Part shown: positions 18,271 through 28,045 of the stretch, piece after piece | Numbering within the stretch: the first letter of the stretch is position 1 | How the letters are laid out: every line of letters starts with the position of its first letter | Source of the DNA: Qipengyuania aestuarii | GTDB lineage: Bacteria; Pseudomonadota; Alphaproteobacteria; Sphingomonadales; Sphingomonadaceae | DNA length: 64,000 nt | Assembly: GCF_019711535.1 (NCBI RefSeq) | Contig: NZ_JAIGNP010000002.1 | Location: 558,001 to 622,000, forward strand | Direction: 5' to 3' | Program-made: the position numbers and the translations under genes | The notes under the pieces: generated by a model | Databases searched by the model: none | The model's input: only the letters and a program-made list of their open reading frames with translations | Told to the model about the DNA's origin: nothing

Positions 18271-18716
18271 CTGCGCTTGCGCCTGCCCATGGATTCCGCC
18301 GCGTCACTCGCCAGTTGATCGACCCGTTCGTTCTCAACATGGCCAGAGTGACCTTTCACCCATTGCCATTCGATTTGATGTTTGCTGCGAAGATCATCGA
18401 GCTGGCGCCATAGATCCTCGTTTACGACCGGTTTTTTCGCCGCGTTCTTCCAGCCTTTTTTCTTCCACCCGTGAATCCACTTTGTGATGCCATCGATCAG
18501 ATAGGTGCTGTCTGTATGGAGGGTAATCTCACAAGGTTCTTTGAGCGCTTCCAATGCCCTGATCGCCGCGGTCATTTCCATCCGGTTATTGGTGGTCTGC
18601 GGGTCGGCGCCCGATAGTTCCTTTTCGTGTTCTCCCATCCGTAGCAAAGCACCCCAGCCACCCGGTCCTGGGTTTCCTTTGCAGGCGCCATCGGTAAAGA
18701 TTTCGATCCGTTTCAT
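18267..18716 (-). CDS. rnhA: Ribonuclease HI
   Basis: Degrades the RNA strand of RNA-DNA hybrids. The 149-residue protein has the full carboxylate set at Asp9 ([11 protein letters not shown]), Glu47 (NNRMEM), Asp69 (HTDSTYL) and Asp133 (NERVDQLA), each one residue from the E. coli positions, plus the basic KKKGWK handle and the VKGHSGH loop. The ATG at 18716 gives the standard length. It is the third gene of ispH-thrB-rnhA, 28 bases after thrB, and ends convergently in a four-base overlap with the oxidoreductase gene. Confidence 0.97.
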   Translation of the reverse strand: MKRIEIFTDGACKGNPGPGGWGALLRMGEHEKELSGADPQTTNNRMEMTAAIRALEALKEPCEITLHTDSTYLIDGITKWIHGWKKKGWKNAAKKPVVNEDLWRQLDDLRSKHQIEWQWVKGHSGHVENERVDQLASDAAESMGRRKRS

Positions 18717-18744
18717 TGCGCATGCCCTTAACGCGCGATCGACA

Positions 18745-19701
18745 TCAGGCAAACGCGGTAGCACCTTTTTCGGCGTAGAAATCCCATCGGCGAAGAAAAT
18801 CGATAGGATCTTTGCGGAGTACCTGGGCATCGGCTGGGGTGTCGAGCCAGTCTTCGGCCCTGCTGGCCACAAATCGCAAGCAGGCACCTTCCGCCAGAAT
18901 GGGCAGCGCCTCTCGTTCCTCCGCTGTCAGCGGCCTTATCGCTTCGTAACCCTGAACGATCGACTTGCCGACAGCACTATCGAAGTTTGTACCATCGGCA
19001 CCGAAGCACCAGGCGGCATGGGTGACGGCCAAATCGTAAGCCATCATATCGTATGCCGCGAAATAGAAGTCGATGATGCCTGAAACCGCACCGTCCAACA
19101 TCAAGACATTGTCTGGAAACAGATCTGAATGGATAATCGAGCAGGGCAGCGATTGTGGCCACCGGGCGACGAGCCTATCCGCTCGCTCGGCAATATCAGC
19201 AAGACGGCCATCGATATCCGTGAGCTTCGCCGGATCGCTGTCTCGTAAGATTTCAGCCGTGTCCTTTGGTGCAAGATCGTTCGCCCGTCTTTCGCCAAAG
19301 CTTTGCCCGGCGAGATGCACTTTCGCCAGAGCCGAACCGACGGCTGCTGCCTGTGTTGGTGTCGGGCGAGTTGGTGAAACGCCGGGAAGAAACTCGATGA
19401 GGGCGACAGCCTTGCCGTCTATTTCGCGATGAGAAGCGCCATGCCGATCGTGAATAGTGGCAGGCACCGCGCAGCCCGATCGCGCGAGATGATCGAGGAG
19501 GCCGAGGAAAAAGGGCAACTGCGCAATGTCTATGCGCCGTTCATACATGGTGAGAATGTAGCGGCCCCGGGTGGTTTCGAGCAGCCAGTTTGAATTCGAA
19601 ACACCCTCCGCGATGCCCTTGGCCGAAACGAGATCGCCGACATCATATTCCGCTATCAGGCCAGCGAAATCCTCTGCCCCAAGGTGAGTGTAGACAGCCA
19701 C
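18745..19701 (-). CDS. thrB: Homoserine kinase (APH-fold type)
   Basis: Phosphorylates homoserine in threonine synthesis. The 318-residue protein belongs to the aminoglycoside-phosphotransferase-like ThrB group of alphaproteobacteria rather than the GHMP type. [11 protein letters not shown] and YILTMYE form the nucleotide lobe, [10 protein letters not shown] is the catalytic loop and GIIDFYFA the metal-binding motif. The start is GTG directly after the ispH TAA stop. No threonine attenuator is visible, as the gene is internal to the operon. Confidence 0.95.
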   Translation of the reverse strand: MAVYTHLGAEDFAGLIAEYDVGDLVSAKGIAEGVSNSNWLLETTRGRYILTMYERRIDIAQLPFFLGLLDHLARSGCAVPATIHDRHGASHREIDGKAVALIEFLPGVSPTRPTPTQAAAVGSALAKVHLAGQSFGERRANDLAPKDTAEILRDSDPAKLTDIDGRLADIAERADRLVARWPQSLPCSIIHSDLFPDNVLMLDGAVSGIIDFYFAAYDMMAYDLAVTHAAWCFGADGTNFDSAVGKSIVQGYEAIRPLTAEEREALPILAEGACLRFVASRAEDWLDTPADAQVLRKDPIDFLRRWDFYAEKGATAFA

Positions 19702-20688
19702 TTACTCGGTGAGTTGGCGGGGCAGCTTGAACACCATCGTTTCTTCCGCTGCAGTGACCGGTTCTTCTTCGACCAATCGCCATTCGGACAGACGGTCCAC
19801 GACTTCGCGGACAAGCTTCTCGGGTGCGGAGGCCCCGGCTGTCAGGCCGACGGTTCCAACCCCTTCGAGCCATGCGGGTTGAATCTCGTCGGCGCGCTGT
19901 ATGAGGCGAGCATTAGTACCCAATCGTTCAGCTACTTCGACCAGTCTTACGGAATTGGAAGAGTTCGGGGCACCTATGACGAGGACGAGATCGCAGGAGG
20001 GCGCGATGATCTTGACCGCAGCCTGCCGGTTGCTGGTCGCATAACAGATATCCTCTGCCTTCGGCGCGACGATCTGCGGGAAACGCGCTTCCAGCGCGTC
20101 GGTGATTTCGCGAGTGTCGTCGACGGACAGAGTGGTCTGCGTGAGGTAGGACAGATCGTCCTCGGTGGTGAACGGAAGTTCAGCAACATCATCCACAGTC
20201 TCGACCAGTGTGATGCGGCCTTCGGGGACCTGGCCCATGGTGCCGATGACTTCGGGATGACCGGCGTGGCCGATGAACAGGATGTGCTGGCCTTTCTCGA
20301 TCTGACGTTCGGCCTGGCGGTGGACCTTGCTGACCAGCGGGCAGGTCGCGTCGACATAGAGGAGCTTGCGGCGATCCGCTTCGGCAGGCACCGATTTAGG
20401 CACCCCATGCGCGGAAAACACCACGGGCGCATCGTCAGGCACTTCGCTCAGCTCTTCGACGAAAATGGCGCCCTTGGCCTTGAGCGAGTCGACCACGTAG
20501 CGATTGTGGACGATCTCGTGACGGACGTAGACGGGCCTTCCGTATTTTTCGAGCGCGCGTTCCACTATCTCGATCGCCCTGTCGACGCCTGCGCAGAAAC
20601 CGCGCGGCGCGGCGATCAGCAATTTCAGCGGCAGACGCGGATCTCCGGCCTGAGCAGCGCCGTTCGGGGATTGAAAGGGAGCGTTCAT
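19702..20688 (-). CDS. ispH: 4-hydroxy-3-methylbut-2-enyl diphosphate reductase
   Basis: Last enzyme of the MEP isoprenoid pathway, making IPP and DMAPP with a 4Fe-4S cluster. Three cluster cysteines are visible at Cys32 ([11 protein letters not shown]), Cys116 (VDATCPLV) and Cys215 ([11 protein letters not shown]), with the expected spacing. HEIVHN and HGVPKSV are substrate motifs. I use the ATG at 20688 (328 residues), preceded by AGGGGGG; an earlier ATG eight codons upstream has no better site. First gene of ispH-thrB-rnhA and divergent from the lipoprotein gene. Confidence 0.97.
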   Translation of the reverse strand: MNAPFQSPNGAAQAGDPRLPLKLLIAAPRGFCAGVDRAIEIVERALEKYGRPVYVRHEIVHNRYVVDSLKAKGAIFVEELSEVPDDAPVVFSAHGVPKSVPAEADRRKLLYVDATCPLVSKVHRQAERQIEKGQHILFIGHAGHPEVIGTMGQVPEGRITLVETVDDVAELPFTTEDDLSYLTQTTLSVDDTREITDALEARFPQIVAPKAEDICYATSNRQAAVKIIAPSCDLVLVIGAPNSSNSVRLVEVAERLGTNARLIQRADEIQPAWLEGVGTVGLTAGASAPEKLVREVVDRLSEWRLVEEEPVTAAEETMVFKLPRQLTE

Positions 20689-20781
20689 ATGAGCCCCCCT
20701 AGCGCTTTGCATCGCGTCAAGCTAGGGGACGCGAGCCCCGCCGAGGGGTACGCATACGAACACTTGAGGAATGCCGCCGAC

Positions 20782-21435
20782 ATGATCACCCGTAATCGCC
20801 TCCTGACCGCTGTGGGACTTGGCCTTGCGCTGGCAGGTTGCAAAACCTCCGGTGAACTGGTGGTTGACGGTGGCGGCGCGGGGATCACCGCAGTCCGCAC
20901 GACCTGTCCCGCAGTGGGCATTCCCGACTATACGGGCGACATCACGCTGTTCCGCAGCCCGACATCGCGCACACTTGCCGATCTCGATGTGACCGCCTCG
21001 ATGACGGATCTCACCTCGACCTGCAACGAAACGGGTGACCGGGTTTACACCGAGGCGACTTTCAATGTCGTCGCACGGCGCAGCGATGTTACCGGTGCCC
21101 GCTCGGTCGAACTGCCCTATTTCTCCACCGTCCTTCGCGGCGGTAGCGCAGTGATCTCGAAGCGGCTGGGAACGGTGACGCTCACTTTTGCCGATGGCGA
21201 AGAGCGCGCGATGGCGAGCGGCAAGGCCGCGGCCTATGTTAACCGCGCGGATGCAACCTTGCCCGAGGACATTCGCGAGAAAATCACGCGCAAGCGTGAG
21301 GCGGGCGATCCCGATGCGGCGGTCGATCCGCTGGCCGATCCGGAAGTCAGGGCGGCGGTGCAGCGGGCGACTTTCGAAATGCTGGTCGGTTTCCAGCTCA
21401 CCCAGGATCAGCTGCGTTACAACGCGACGCGGTGA
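20782..21435 (+). CDS. Conserved hypothetical lipoprotein
   Basis: I do not recognise a characterised family. The 217-residue product has a short signal peptide with a lipobox (LGLALAGC), so it should be lipid-anchored. The mature part (VVRT-like ITAVRTTCPAVGIPDYTGDITLF, then TASMTDLTSTCNETGD) looks like beta-rich secreted sequence, and a C-terminal Ala/Glu/Asp-rich helix follows (PLADPEVRAAVQRATFEMLVGF). The ATG at 20782 is chosen because the signal peptide begins there; the frame is open far upstream inside ispH. Similar genes beside ispH/argS occur in sphingomonads, from memory. Confidence 0.75.
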   Translation: MITRNRLLTAVGLGLALAGCKTSGELVVDGGGAGITAVRTTCPAVGIPDYTGDITLFRSPTSRTLADLDVTASMTDLTSTCNETGDRVYTEATFNVVARRSDVTGARSVELPYFSTVLRGGSAVISKRLGTVTLTFADGEERAMASGKAAAYVNRADATLPEDIREKITRKREAGDPDAAVDPLADPEVRAAVQRATFEMLVGFQLTQDQLRYNATR

Positions 21436-21443
21436 GATCATCC

Positions 21444-21462
21444 AGGCGCCGGGCTGGCGCCT
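21444..21462 (+). other. GC-rich hairpin before argS
   Basis: AGGCGCC (21444-21450) and GGCGCCT (21456-21462) form a 7-bp stem with loop GGGCT between the lipoprotein gene and argS. No T-tract follows, so it may be a weak or Rho-assisted stop or an mRNA stability hairpin. Confidence 0.3.
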
Positions 21463-21503
21463 AGCATCTTGCCATTTCGCGCCATTCGTTTAGGCGCGCA
21501 GCT

Positions 21504-23243
21504 ATGTCCGACATCCAGACTTTGCACGCCGGTTTCGCGGCGAGAATCGACGCTGTTCTCAACGCCCTCGAGATGGAAGGACATCTTCCTCCCGAAGCGA
21601 ACCGATCGGGCGTCACGGTCGAACCTCCGCGCGATCCCTCGCATGGCGATCTCGCCACCAATGCCGCGATGGTCCTTGCCAAGCAGGCCAAGACCAATCC
21701 GCGCGCCCTGGCCGAGCTTATCGTCGAGCATCTGAACCGCGAGCCCGATATCACCGAGGCGAGCATCGCCGGCCCCGGTTTCATCAATCTGCGGCTGGCA
21801 GAAACCGCCTGGCTGCGCGAGCTGTCGGCAATCGCCACGCTGGGCGACGATTACGGCCGGTCGGGGATCGGGGGCGGCCAGGTCGTCAATATCGAATATG
21901 TTTCTGCCAACCCCACGGGCCCGATGCACATGGGGCATTGCCGCGGCGCCGTGGTGGGGGATGCGCTGGCCGGACTGCTGGAATTTTCCGGCCACAAGGT
22001 CACGCGCGAATATTACGTCAACGATGCCGGCGGCCAGGTCGATGTCCTCGCACGCTCCGCGCATCTGCGGTACCGCGAGGCGCTGGGAGAAGATATCGGC
22101 GCAATTCCCGAAGGCCTCTACCCCGGTGACTATCTGAAGCCGGTCGGCGAGCGGCTGGCCCAGGAATTCGGCGATAGGTTCAAGGACGCGCCCGAGAGCG
22201 AGTGGCTGGAGCTGTTCCGCGAACGATCGGTCGCCACCATGATGGACATGATCCGCGAGGATCTTTCGCTGCTCGGTATCCATCACGATCTGTTTTCTTC
22301 CGAAGCCAAGCTTCAGGCAGCGGGCAAGCCAGCCGAGGCCGAAGCCTGGCTGCGCGAACATGGCTTCGTCTACGACGGCGTGCTCGAAGCGCCCAAGGGC
22401 AAGGCTCCGCCGGAAGACTGGGAACCGGTCGAACTGCCGCTGTTCCGTTCGACCGAGTTCGGCGACGATCAGGACCGTCCGATCAAGAAATCGAATGGCG
22501 CATGGACCTATTTCGGCGCAGACCTCGCCTATCACTTCCAGAAGGCGGAAAGCGCCGATGCGCTGATCGATATCTGGGGGGCGGACCATGCGGGCACGGT
22601 CAAGCGGATAAAGGCCGCCGTCGCCGCGCTGACCAAGGGCGCCGGCCGCGATGTGCCTTTCGATGTGAAGCTGGTGCAGATGGTCAATCTCGTTCGCAAT
22701 GGCGAGCCGGTGAAGATGTCCAAGCGCTCCGGTACCTTTGTGACGCTGGCCGATGTGGTGCAGGAAGTGGGTAAGGACGTGGTCCGCTTCACCATGCTCA
22801 CCCGCAAGCCCGAAGCGCAGATGGAGTTCGACTTCGCCAAGGTGGTTGAGGCAAGCAAGGACAACCCTGTCTTCTATCTCCAGTATGCGCATGCGCGTAT
22901 CCGCTCCACCTTGCGCAAGGCGGGTGTCGAGCCGAGCGATGCGCATCTCGACCGCCTCGGCGCGGACGAGCTTGCGCTGGTGCGCGAAGCTGCCCAATTC
23001 CCGCGCGTCGTCGAAGCGGCCGCCAAGGCCCGCGAACCGCATCGTATCGCCTTCTTCCTCGGCGATCTCGCCTCGGCCTTCCACAGCTTCTGGAATGCGG
23101 GTAATGATGATCCGGCGAAAAGGATCATTCAGGAGAACGATCCTGAACTTACCGCAGCGCGCCTGTTCGTGGCTGCACAGGTCGGACAGGTGATCCGCAA
23201 CGGCCTCGGCATCCTGGGTGTCGAGGCAGTCGAGGAGATGTAG
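21504..23243 (+). CDS. argS: Arginyl-tRNA synthetase
   Basis: Class I synthetase of 579 residues charging tRNA-Arg. The arginine-specific N-terminal domain is followed by the HIGH-type motif PMHMGH (142-145 for HMGH) in VSANPTGP, and the KMSK-type motif KMSKRSG. The C-terminal anticodon-binding DALR domain is present ([10 protein letters not shown]...). The gene starts the cluster argS-SPOR-nagZ-scpA-scpB-tatABC and is five bases from the next gene. Confidence 0.98.
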   Translation: MSDIQTLHAGFAARIDAVLNALEMEGHLPPEANRSGVTVEPPRDPSHGDLATNAAMVLAKQAKTNPRALAELIVEHLNREPDITEASIAGPGFINLRLAETAWLRELSAIATLGDDYGRSGIGGGQVVNIEYVSANPTGPMHMGHCRGAVVGDALAGLLEFSGHKVTREYYVNDAGGQVDVLARSAHLRYREALGEDIGAIPEGLYPGDYLKPVGERLAQEFGDRFKDAPESEWLELFRERSVATMMDMIREDLSLLGIHHDLFSSEAKLQAAGKPAEAEAWLREHGFVYDGVLEAPKGKAPPEDWEPVELPLFRSTEFGDDQDRPIKKSNGAWTYFGADLAYHFQKAESADALIDIWGADHAGTVKRIKAAVAALTKGAGRDVPFDVKLVQMVNLVRNGEPVKMSKRSGTFVTLADVVQEVGKDVVRFTMLTRKPEAQMEFDFAKVVEASKDNPVFYLQYAHARIRSTLRKAGVEPSDAHLDRLGADELALVREAAQFPRVVEAAAKAREPHRIAFFLGDLASAFHSFWNAGNDDPAKRIIQENDPELTAARLFVAAQVGQVIRNGLGILGVEAVEEM

Positions 23244-23247
23244 ATCG

Positions 23248-23952
23248 ATGGCAACCGGGCCATATGAGCGTGGAGAGGGTTGGGAAGATACCGATCTCGA
23301 ACTGATCGACAGCGACGAGCGACTGCCGTGGCTCGAAGCGGAAGACGAGGATGAGCGCGGGACTGGTTTCGCCACCTCGCGCCTGATCATGGTTGGCGTA
23401 TTTTCGCTTCTATTCGTCGCCGCCCTCGTCGGCGCGGCATGGTTCACCATGGGCGTAACCAGCGACGAGCCCCCTGCGGACGGCAGCGTGGTCGAAGCGC
23501 CTGCAGAGCCGTACAAGACACGACCGGAAAATCCCGGCGGCAAGGAATTTGCCGGTACCGGCGACACCAGCTTCGCCGTGGGCGAGGGAAAACGGCGCGA
23601 AAGCAAGCTGGCCGACAAGCCGGCCACTCCGGCACCCGTCGAGCCCGCACCAGCAGAAACCGCCGCACCCTCGCTCGCCACGACCATGAACGAGGGGCCA
23701 CGCAGTCCGGAACCCGCCAAGGGGACCAGTGTGCAGGTAGGTGCTTATCCGAAGCGCGCCGATGCAGAAGAGGCTTGGGGCCGGCTCATCAGGCAGACAG
23801 AGGTCCTGAACGGCGTGCGGCACCGGGTGGCTGAAGCCCAGGTGGATATCGGCACCGTCTACCGGCTGCAGGCGCTGACCGGCAGCAATGCCGAAGCGCG
23901 TTCGCTGTGCAACCGGCTGCAGAACGACGGGCTGGCCTGCTTCGTCAAATAG
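23248..23952 (+). CDS. SPOR domain inner-membrane protein
   Basis: A 234-residue single-pass protein. An acidic cytosolic N-terminus of about 50 residues precedes a membrane helix (LIMVGVFSLLFVAALVGAAWF), then a Pro/Ala/Glu-rich periplasmic linker, and a C-terminal SPOR domain (SVQVGAYPKRADAEEAWGRLI to AQVDIGTVYRLQALTGSNAEARSLCNRL). SPOR domains bind peptidoglycan stripped of stem peptides at the septum, so a division-related role is expected. The ATG is four bases after the argS stop. Position between argS and nagZ is typical for alphaproteobacteria. Confidence 0.9.
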   Translation: MATGPYERGEGWEDTDLELIDSDERLPWLEAEDEDERGTGFATSRLIMVGVFSLLFVAALVGAAWFTMGVTSDEPPADGSVVEAPAEPYKTRPENPGGKEFAGTGDTSFAVGEGKRRESKLADKPATPAPVEPAPAETAAPSLATTMNEGPRSPEPAKGTSVQVGAYPKRADAEEAWGRLIRQTEVLNGVRHRVAEAQVDIGTVYRLQALTGSNAEARSLCNRLQNDGLACFVK

Positions 23953-24042
23953 CCGGTGGTCACGGCTTTTCCGTCTGATTTTCCACACCTGATGGCCGCG
24001 ATTTGCTTGGCCTGACGCCAAAAAGATCGCAGTTTTATCGCC

Positions 24043-25062
24043 ATGACACCCGCCATCTTCGGCATTGCCGGCCCAGAACTCTCCGCCGACGAGCGTGCCT
24101 TCTTCAAGGACGCCGATCCTGCCGGCTATATCCTGTTCGGCCGGAATTGCATCGACCGCCAGCAGATGCGGCGCCTGACCGACGATCTGAAGGCCATTCA
24201 CGGGCGGGATCGGTTGATCGTATCGATCGACCAGGAAGGTGGGCGCGTTGCCCGCATGAAAGCGCCTGAATGGCCGAAATATCCGGCCGGGGAAGCCTTT
24301 TCGCGGCTGTTCGAGATCGCACCTGCCTCGGCCATAGAAGCCGCACGCGTGAATGCCGAAGCTATCGCGCGGGAACTGGCGCTGGTCGGCGTGACGGTCG
24401 ATTTCCACGCCCCGTTCGATGTCCGGCGCCCTGAAACCGACGATGTGATCGGGGATCGCGCGCTCGGCAGCGAGCCGATGCAGGTGGCAGCGCTGGGCCG
24501 GGCCGTGCTGGATGGCATGGCCAGAGCCGGCGTTGTGGGGTGCCTCAAGCATATGCCGGGCCATGGCCGGGCGACGATGGACAGCCACAAGGAACTGCCC
24601 GTCGTGACCGCCAGCGACGCTGAGCTGGAAACGGATATCGCGCCGTTCCGCGAACTGGCTGGCCATCCGCTCGGCATGAGCGCGCATATCGTCTTCACCG
24701 CATGGGACGACAGCAATCCGGCGACATTGTCCGACACGGTGATCGCCGAGATAATCCGCGGCAGGATCGGCTTCGATGGCCTGCTGCTCACCGACGATAT
24801 CGACATGCAGGCGCTTGAAGGCACCATACCCGATCGCGGTGCGGCGGCGCTGGCTGCTGGCTGCGACATCATTCTCAATTGCTGGGCCAATATGGATGAC
24901 CAGCGCCAGATTGCCGAGCGATTCTCGGATATGGCGGAAAAGACGGCGCAAAGGCTCGACCGCGTGCACAGCGCGATGGGCGATCAGCCGGACGAAATCG
25001 AGACGGCGGATCTTATCGCCAAGCGCGACGCCCTGCTGGCATTGACGGAGCAGGCTGCGTGA
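24043..25062 (+). CDS. nagZ: Beta-N-acetylhexosaminidase
   Basis: Glycoside hydrolase family 3 enzyme, 339 residues, removing GlcNAc from anhydro-muropeptides in peptidoglycan recycling. Signature motifs are SIDQEGGRVARM, the catalytic loop KHMPGHGRATMDSHKELP, and the nucleophile region LLTDDIDMQAL. No signal peptide is visible, matching the cytosolic location of NagZ. The ATG at 24043 gives the normal length. Stop overlaps the scpA GTG start. Confidence 0.95.
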   Translation: MTPAIFGIAGPELSADERAFFKDADPAGYILFGRNCIDRQQMRRLTDDLKAIHGRDRLIVSIDQEGGRVARMKAPEWPKYPAGEAFSRLFEIAPASAIEAARVNAEAIARELALVGVTVDFHAPFDVRRPETDDVIGDRALGSEPMQVAALGRAVLDGMARAGVVGCLKHMPGHGRATMDSHKELPVVTASDAELETDIAPFRELAGHPLGMSAHIVFTAWDDSNPATLSDTVIAEIIRGRIGFDGLLLTDDIDMQALEGTIPDRGAAALAAGCDIILNCWANMDDQRQIAERFSDMAEKTAQRLDRVHSAMGDQPDEIETADLIAKRDALLALTEQAA

Positions 25063-25862
25063 ACAGCGGCTTTCTCTTTGCGGAGACACCGCAGGAGAAA
25101 GATAACCAGCCGCCCGGCATGGCCGCCGAAGACGCGGGTGATAGCGACGCCCTCTATCTGGAACTGGAAGGCTGGGAAGGGCCGCTCGATCTACTGCTCG
25201 ACCTCGCGCGGCGGCAGAAGGTGGATCTGCGAGAGATTTCGATCCTCGCGCTGGTCGAACAATATCTCGACTATATCGAACAGGCCGAAGCTCTCAAGCT
25301 GGAGCTTGCGGCAGACTATCTCGTGATGGCGGCGTGGCTCGCCTATCTCAAATCGGCCATGCTCCTGCCCAAGGACGAGCAGGAAGATCCCAGCCCCGAA
25401 GAACTGGCGCTGAAGCTGCAGCTGCGGTTGCAGCGGCTCGGCGCGATGCGCGAGGCCGCGGGCCGCCTGTTGGGGGGCAACCGGATCGGGCGCGATGTCT
25501 TCCTTCGCGGCGCTCCGGAGGGACTGGATATCGTTCGCAAGACCCGCTGGGAGTGTGACCAGTTCGCCCTGATCGAGGCCTATGGACGGGTCAAGGCGCG
25601 CACTGCGCCGGCAGTCCATATGGTGCGCGAACGGCCCGTGATGACGCTGGAATCCGCGCTTGACCGCGTCTCGAACATGCTCGGCGTGACGCTGGAATGG
25701 ATGGAACTACGCGAATTTCTCCCGCCTCATGCGGAACCGCGGTTGCGCAAATCCGCGCTCGCATCGAGTTTCGTGGCAGCGCTCGAACTGGCGCGGCTGG
25801 GCCGTGCCGAAATCGCGCAGGACGAGACTTTCGGTCCCATGCGGCTGCGGCGGGTCCAGTGA
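25059..25862 (+). CDS. scpA: Segregation and condensation protein A
   Basis: Kleisin subunit of the SMC-ScpAB condensin, 267 residues. The N-terminal SMC-head contact (WEGPLDLLLDLARRQKVDLREISI) and LAADYLVMAAWLAYLKSAMLLP are the classical ScpA signature; the C-terminal winged helix (SFVAALELARLGRAEIAQDETFGPMRL) completes the protein. Starts with GTG in a GTGA overlap with nagZ and overlaps scpB in the same manner, so the three are translationally coupled. Confidence 0.95.
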   Translation: MNSGFLFAETPQEKDNQPPGMAAEDAGDSDALYLELEGWEGPLDLLLDLARRQKVDLREISILALVEQYLDYIEQAEALKLELAADYLVMAAWLAYLKSAMLLPKDEQEDPSPEELALKLQLRLQRLGAMREAAGRLLGGNRIGRDVFLRGAPEGLDIVRKTRWECDQFALIEAYGRVKARTAPAVHMVRERPVMTLESALDRVSNMLGVTLEWMELREFLPPHAEPRLRKSALASSFVAALELARLGRAEIAQDETFGPMRLRRVQ

Positions 25863-26461
25863 ACGCGCTCGAACGGTCCATCGAAGGCGCGCTGTTCGCG
25901 GCGGAAGATCCGATGAGCGTGGATGCGCTGGCAAGCTTCCTGGGCGATATCGACAAGAGCGAAGTGCGCGCGGCGCTGAAGGCTCTGGCGTCTTTATACG
26001 AGGGCCGCGGCATACACTTGGTAGAGCGCGCCAAACGCTGGCATTTCGAGACCGCGCCCGATCTGGCGCATCTCCTGCGCAAGGAGCGCGAACAGCTGCG
26101 CCGCCTGTCGCGCGCCGCCACCGAAGTGCTGGCGATCATCGCCTATCACGAGCCGGTCAGCCGCGCCGAGATCGAATCGATCCGCGGGGTGCAGACGAGC
26201 GGCGGCACGCTCGATGTGCTGATGGAGGCGGGCTGGGTGAAGATCGCCGGGCGGCGCGAGGTGCCGGGACGCCCGACGATCTATGCCACCACGCCCGAAT
26301 TCCTCGATCACTTCGGGCTTTCCAGCCGCCGCGATCTGCCGGGAATAGCGGAATTGCGCGCGACCGGCCTGCTCGACCCGGTGGAGGAAGCCTATGAGGA
26401 GCTGACTGGCGACGAAAGCGGGCCGGTTGATGATGAAGACAATACTTCACGCGACGCCTGA
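25859..26461 (+). CDS. scpB: Segregation and condensation protein B
   Basis: Partner of ScpA in the SMC condensin complex, 200 residues with two winged-helix domains. The signature LAIIAYHEPVSRAEIESIRGVQT and GRPTIYATTPEFLDHFGL are clear. The GTG start at 25859 overlaps the scpA TGA; the frame is open upstream but that stretch is scpA in another frame. The acidic tail (ELTGDESGPVDDEDN) is common. Confidence 0.95.
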   Translation: MNALERSIEGALFAAEDPMSVDALASFLGDIDKSEVRAALKALASLYEGRGIHLVERAKRWHFETAPDLAHLLRKEREQLRRLSRAATEVLAIIAYHEPVSRAEIESIRGVQTSGGTLDVLMEAGWVKIAGRREVPGRPTIYATTPEFLDHFGLSSRRDLPGIAELRATGLLDPVEEAYEELTGDESGPVDDEDNTSRDA

Positions 26462-26526
26462 CTGGCATTCGCCTTCAAGCACGCCTATACTTGCGTTTAG
26501 ACACATCCGTTTGGAAGGTATTCAAA

Positions 26527-26757
26527 ATGTCGCTCGGCCCATGGCAACTCGTCATCATCGCCATCCTGATACTCGTGCTGTTCGGTCGGGGAAGAATTTC
26601 CGAAATGATGGGCGATTTCGGCAAAGGTATCAAAAGCTTCAAGCAGGGCATGAACGAAGAAGAGGCCAAGCCCGCCAAGCGCATCTCGCACGAGGCGAAG
26701 CCCGCGGATGAGGGGCTGACCGAAGATCAGGTTAAGCAGCCGTCCGAGACCAAGTGA
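26527..26757 (+). CDS. tatA: Sec-independent translocase subunit TatA
   Basis: A 76-residue Tat pore-forming subunit. The N-terminal membrane helix (PWQLVIIAILILVLFGRG) is followed by the amphipathic helix MMGDFGKGIKSFKQGM, including the usual F-G-R/G hinge, and a charged tail. It oligomerises to move folded, cofactor-bearing proteins across the inner membrane. The ATG at 26527 is preceded by GGAAGG at about 12 bases. Confidence 0.96.
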   Translation: MSLGPWQLVIIAILILVLFGRGRISEMMGDFGKGIKSFKQGMNEEEAKPAKRISHEAKPADEGLTEDQVKQPSETK

Positions 26758-26780
26758 CCTTCAGCAAGAGCCGCTAAACA

Positions 26781-27230
26781 ATGTTCGATGTCGGCGCGGC
26801 CGAACTGCTCGTTATCGTGGTGGTCGCAATTCTGGTGATAGGTCCCAAGGACATGCCCGCGGCCATGCGTACTGCAGGCCGCTGGATCGGGAAACTGCGC
26901 CGTATCTCCTCGCATTTCCGGTCCGGGATCGACGAGATGGTGCGTCAGGCCGAAATCGAGGACATGGAAGAAAAATGGTCTCAGCGTAACAAGGAGATCA
27001 TGGCCAAGTACCCGACCGGCGGCGAACCCGAAGGCGGCGCGCCCGAATATATCCTGCCAGCGGGTGAGGGGATGGAACCCCTGCCTCCTCGCAGCGACCC
27101 CGCGGTTGGCGACACCACCGCAGAGGCGGCGGTCAACAAGGTGGGCCGGCCCGCATCTCCTCGCGCGGAGCCAGCCCGAAGCACTGACGAGCCAGGCCTG
27201 CCGTTCGACGAGGATGGCAAGGACCGCTGA
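26781..27230 (+). CDS. tatB: Tat translocase subunit TatB
   Basis: TatB, 149 residues, docking twin-arginine substrates with TatC. It has MFDVGAAELLVIVVVAILVIGPKDMPAAMRTAGRW, the family's N-terminal helix with the conserved glutamate and GP hinge, then a long amphipathic helix and a Pro-rich disordered tail. Its TGA shares one base with the tatC ATG. Confidence 0.95.
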   Translation: MFDVGAAELLVIVVVAILVIGPKDMPAAMRTAGRWIGKLRRISSHFRSGIDEMVRQAEIEDMEEKWSQRNKEIMAKYPTGGEPEGGAPEYILPAGEGMEPLPPRSDPAVGDTTAEAAVNKVGRPASPRAEPARSTDEPGLPFDEDGKDR

Positions 27231-28045
27231 TGGCCTTTGAGCTGAGAGATATCGATGACACGCAGGCTCCGCTGCTCGATCATCTGATCGAATTGCGATC
27301 GCGGCTTGTGCGCTGCGTAGCGGCCCTCGTGGTCGCATTCAGCGTTTGCCTCTACTTTGCCGACGAGATCCTCGGTTTTCTCATCCAGCCGCTCAAACAA
27401 GCGTTTCCCGACGGCGAGGGGCAGTTGATCTTCACCAAGCTCTACGAAGTCTTCTTCGTCGAGTTGAAGGTAGCGCTGTTTGCCGGCTTCTGCCTTTCGT
27501 TTCCCTATATCGCCAACCAGCTCTGGGCATTCGTCGCACCCGGTCTGTATGCGAAGGAGAAGAAGGCCTTTCTTCCCTTTCTGGTGGCGACGCCGTTCCT
27601 GTTCATTGCCGGCGCATCGCTTGCCTATTTCGTTGTGATGCCGACCGCCTTCACCTGGTTCCTCGGATTCGAAGGAACGGCGGGCGGGCTCGAAATTCAG
27701 GCATTGCCAACGGCAAACGAATACCTCGGGCTGGTGATGCAGTTCATTCTGGCATTCGGCATGAGCTTTCTGCTGCCCGTGCTGCTGCTGCTTCTGCACC
27801 GCGCCGGGATCGTCACCCGCAGCCAGCTGGCGGGCGCGCGGCGCTACGTGATCGTCTTCGTGGTCACGCTCTCGGCCGTGATCACGCCGCCCGATCCCGG
27901 ATCGCAATTGCTGCTGGCGGTGCCGCTCCTGATCTTGTTCGAAGGCTCGCTTCTCTTGATGCGTGTCTTCGATCGGCGCGATGCCAAGACCAAGGCGGAG
28001 GAAGAGGACCCGGCTGCTGCCGAAAGCGATCAGTCGGCGTCGTAA
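27230..28045 (+). CDS. tatC: Tat translocase subunit TatC
   Basis: TatC, 271 residues, the multispanning receptor for twin-arginine signal peptides. The cytosolic N-terminus holds LLDHLIELRSRLVRC, and the family signatures SFPYIANQLWAFVAPGLYAKEKK and VITPPDP are present among six membrane segments. The C-terminal tail is acidic and Ala-rich. The final 16 bases overlap the convergent amidohydrolase gene, leaving no room for a terminator. Confidence 0.96.
   Translation: MAFELRDIDDTQAPLLDHLIELRSRLVRCVAALVVAFSVCLYFADEILGFLIQPLKQAFPDGEGQLIFTKLYEVFFVELKVALFAGFCLSFPYIANQLWAFVAPGLYAKEKKAFLPFLVATPFLFIAGASLAYFVVMPTAFTWFLGFEGTAGGLEIQALPTANEYLGLVMQFILAFGMSFLLPVLLLLLHRAGIVTRSQLAGARRYVIVFVVTLSAVITPPDPGSQLLLAVPLLILFEGSLLLMRVFDRRDAKTKAEEEDPAAAESDQSAS

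Noticed and set aside
21438..23720. 760-codon open frame on the minus strand opposite argS
   Set aside because: The coding strand has an unmistakable arginyl-tRNA synthetase; the antisense frame shows no recognisable domain and spans a gene boundary.
23410..25089. 559-codon open frame on the minus strand opposite the SPOR and nagZ genes
   Set aside because: Antisense shadow covering parts of two real genes, with no domain features.
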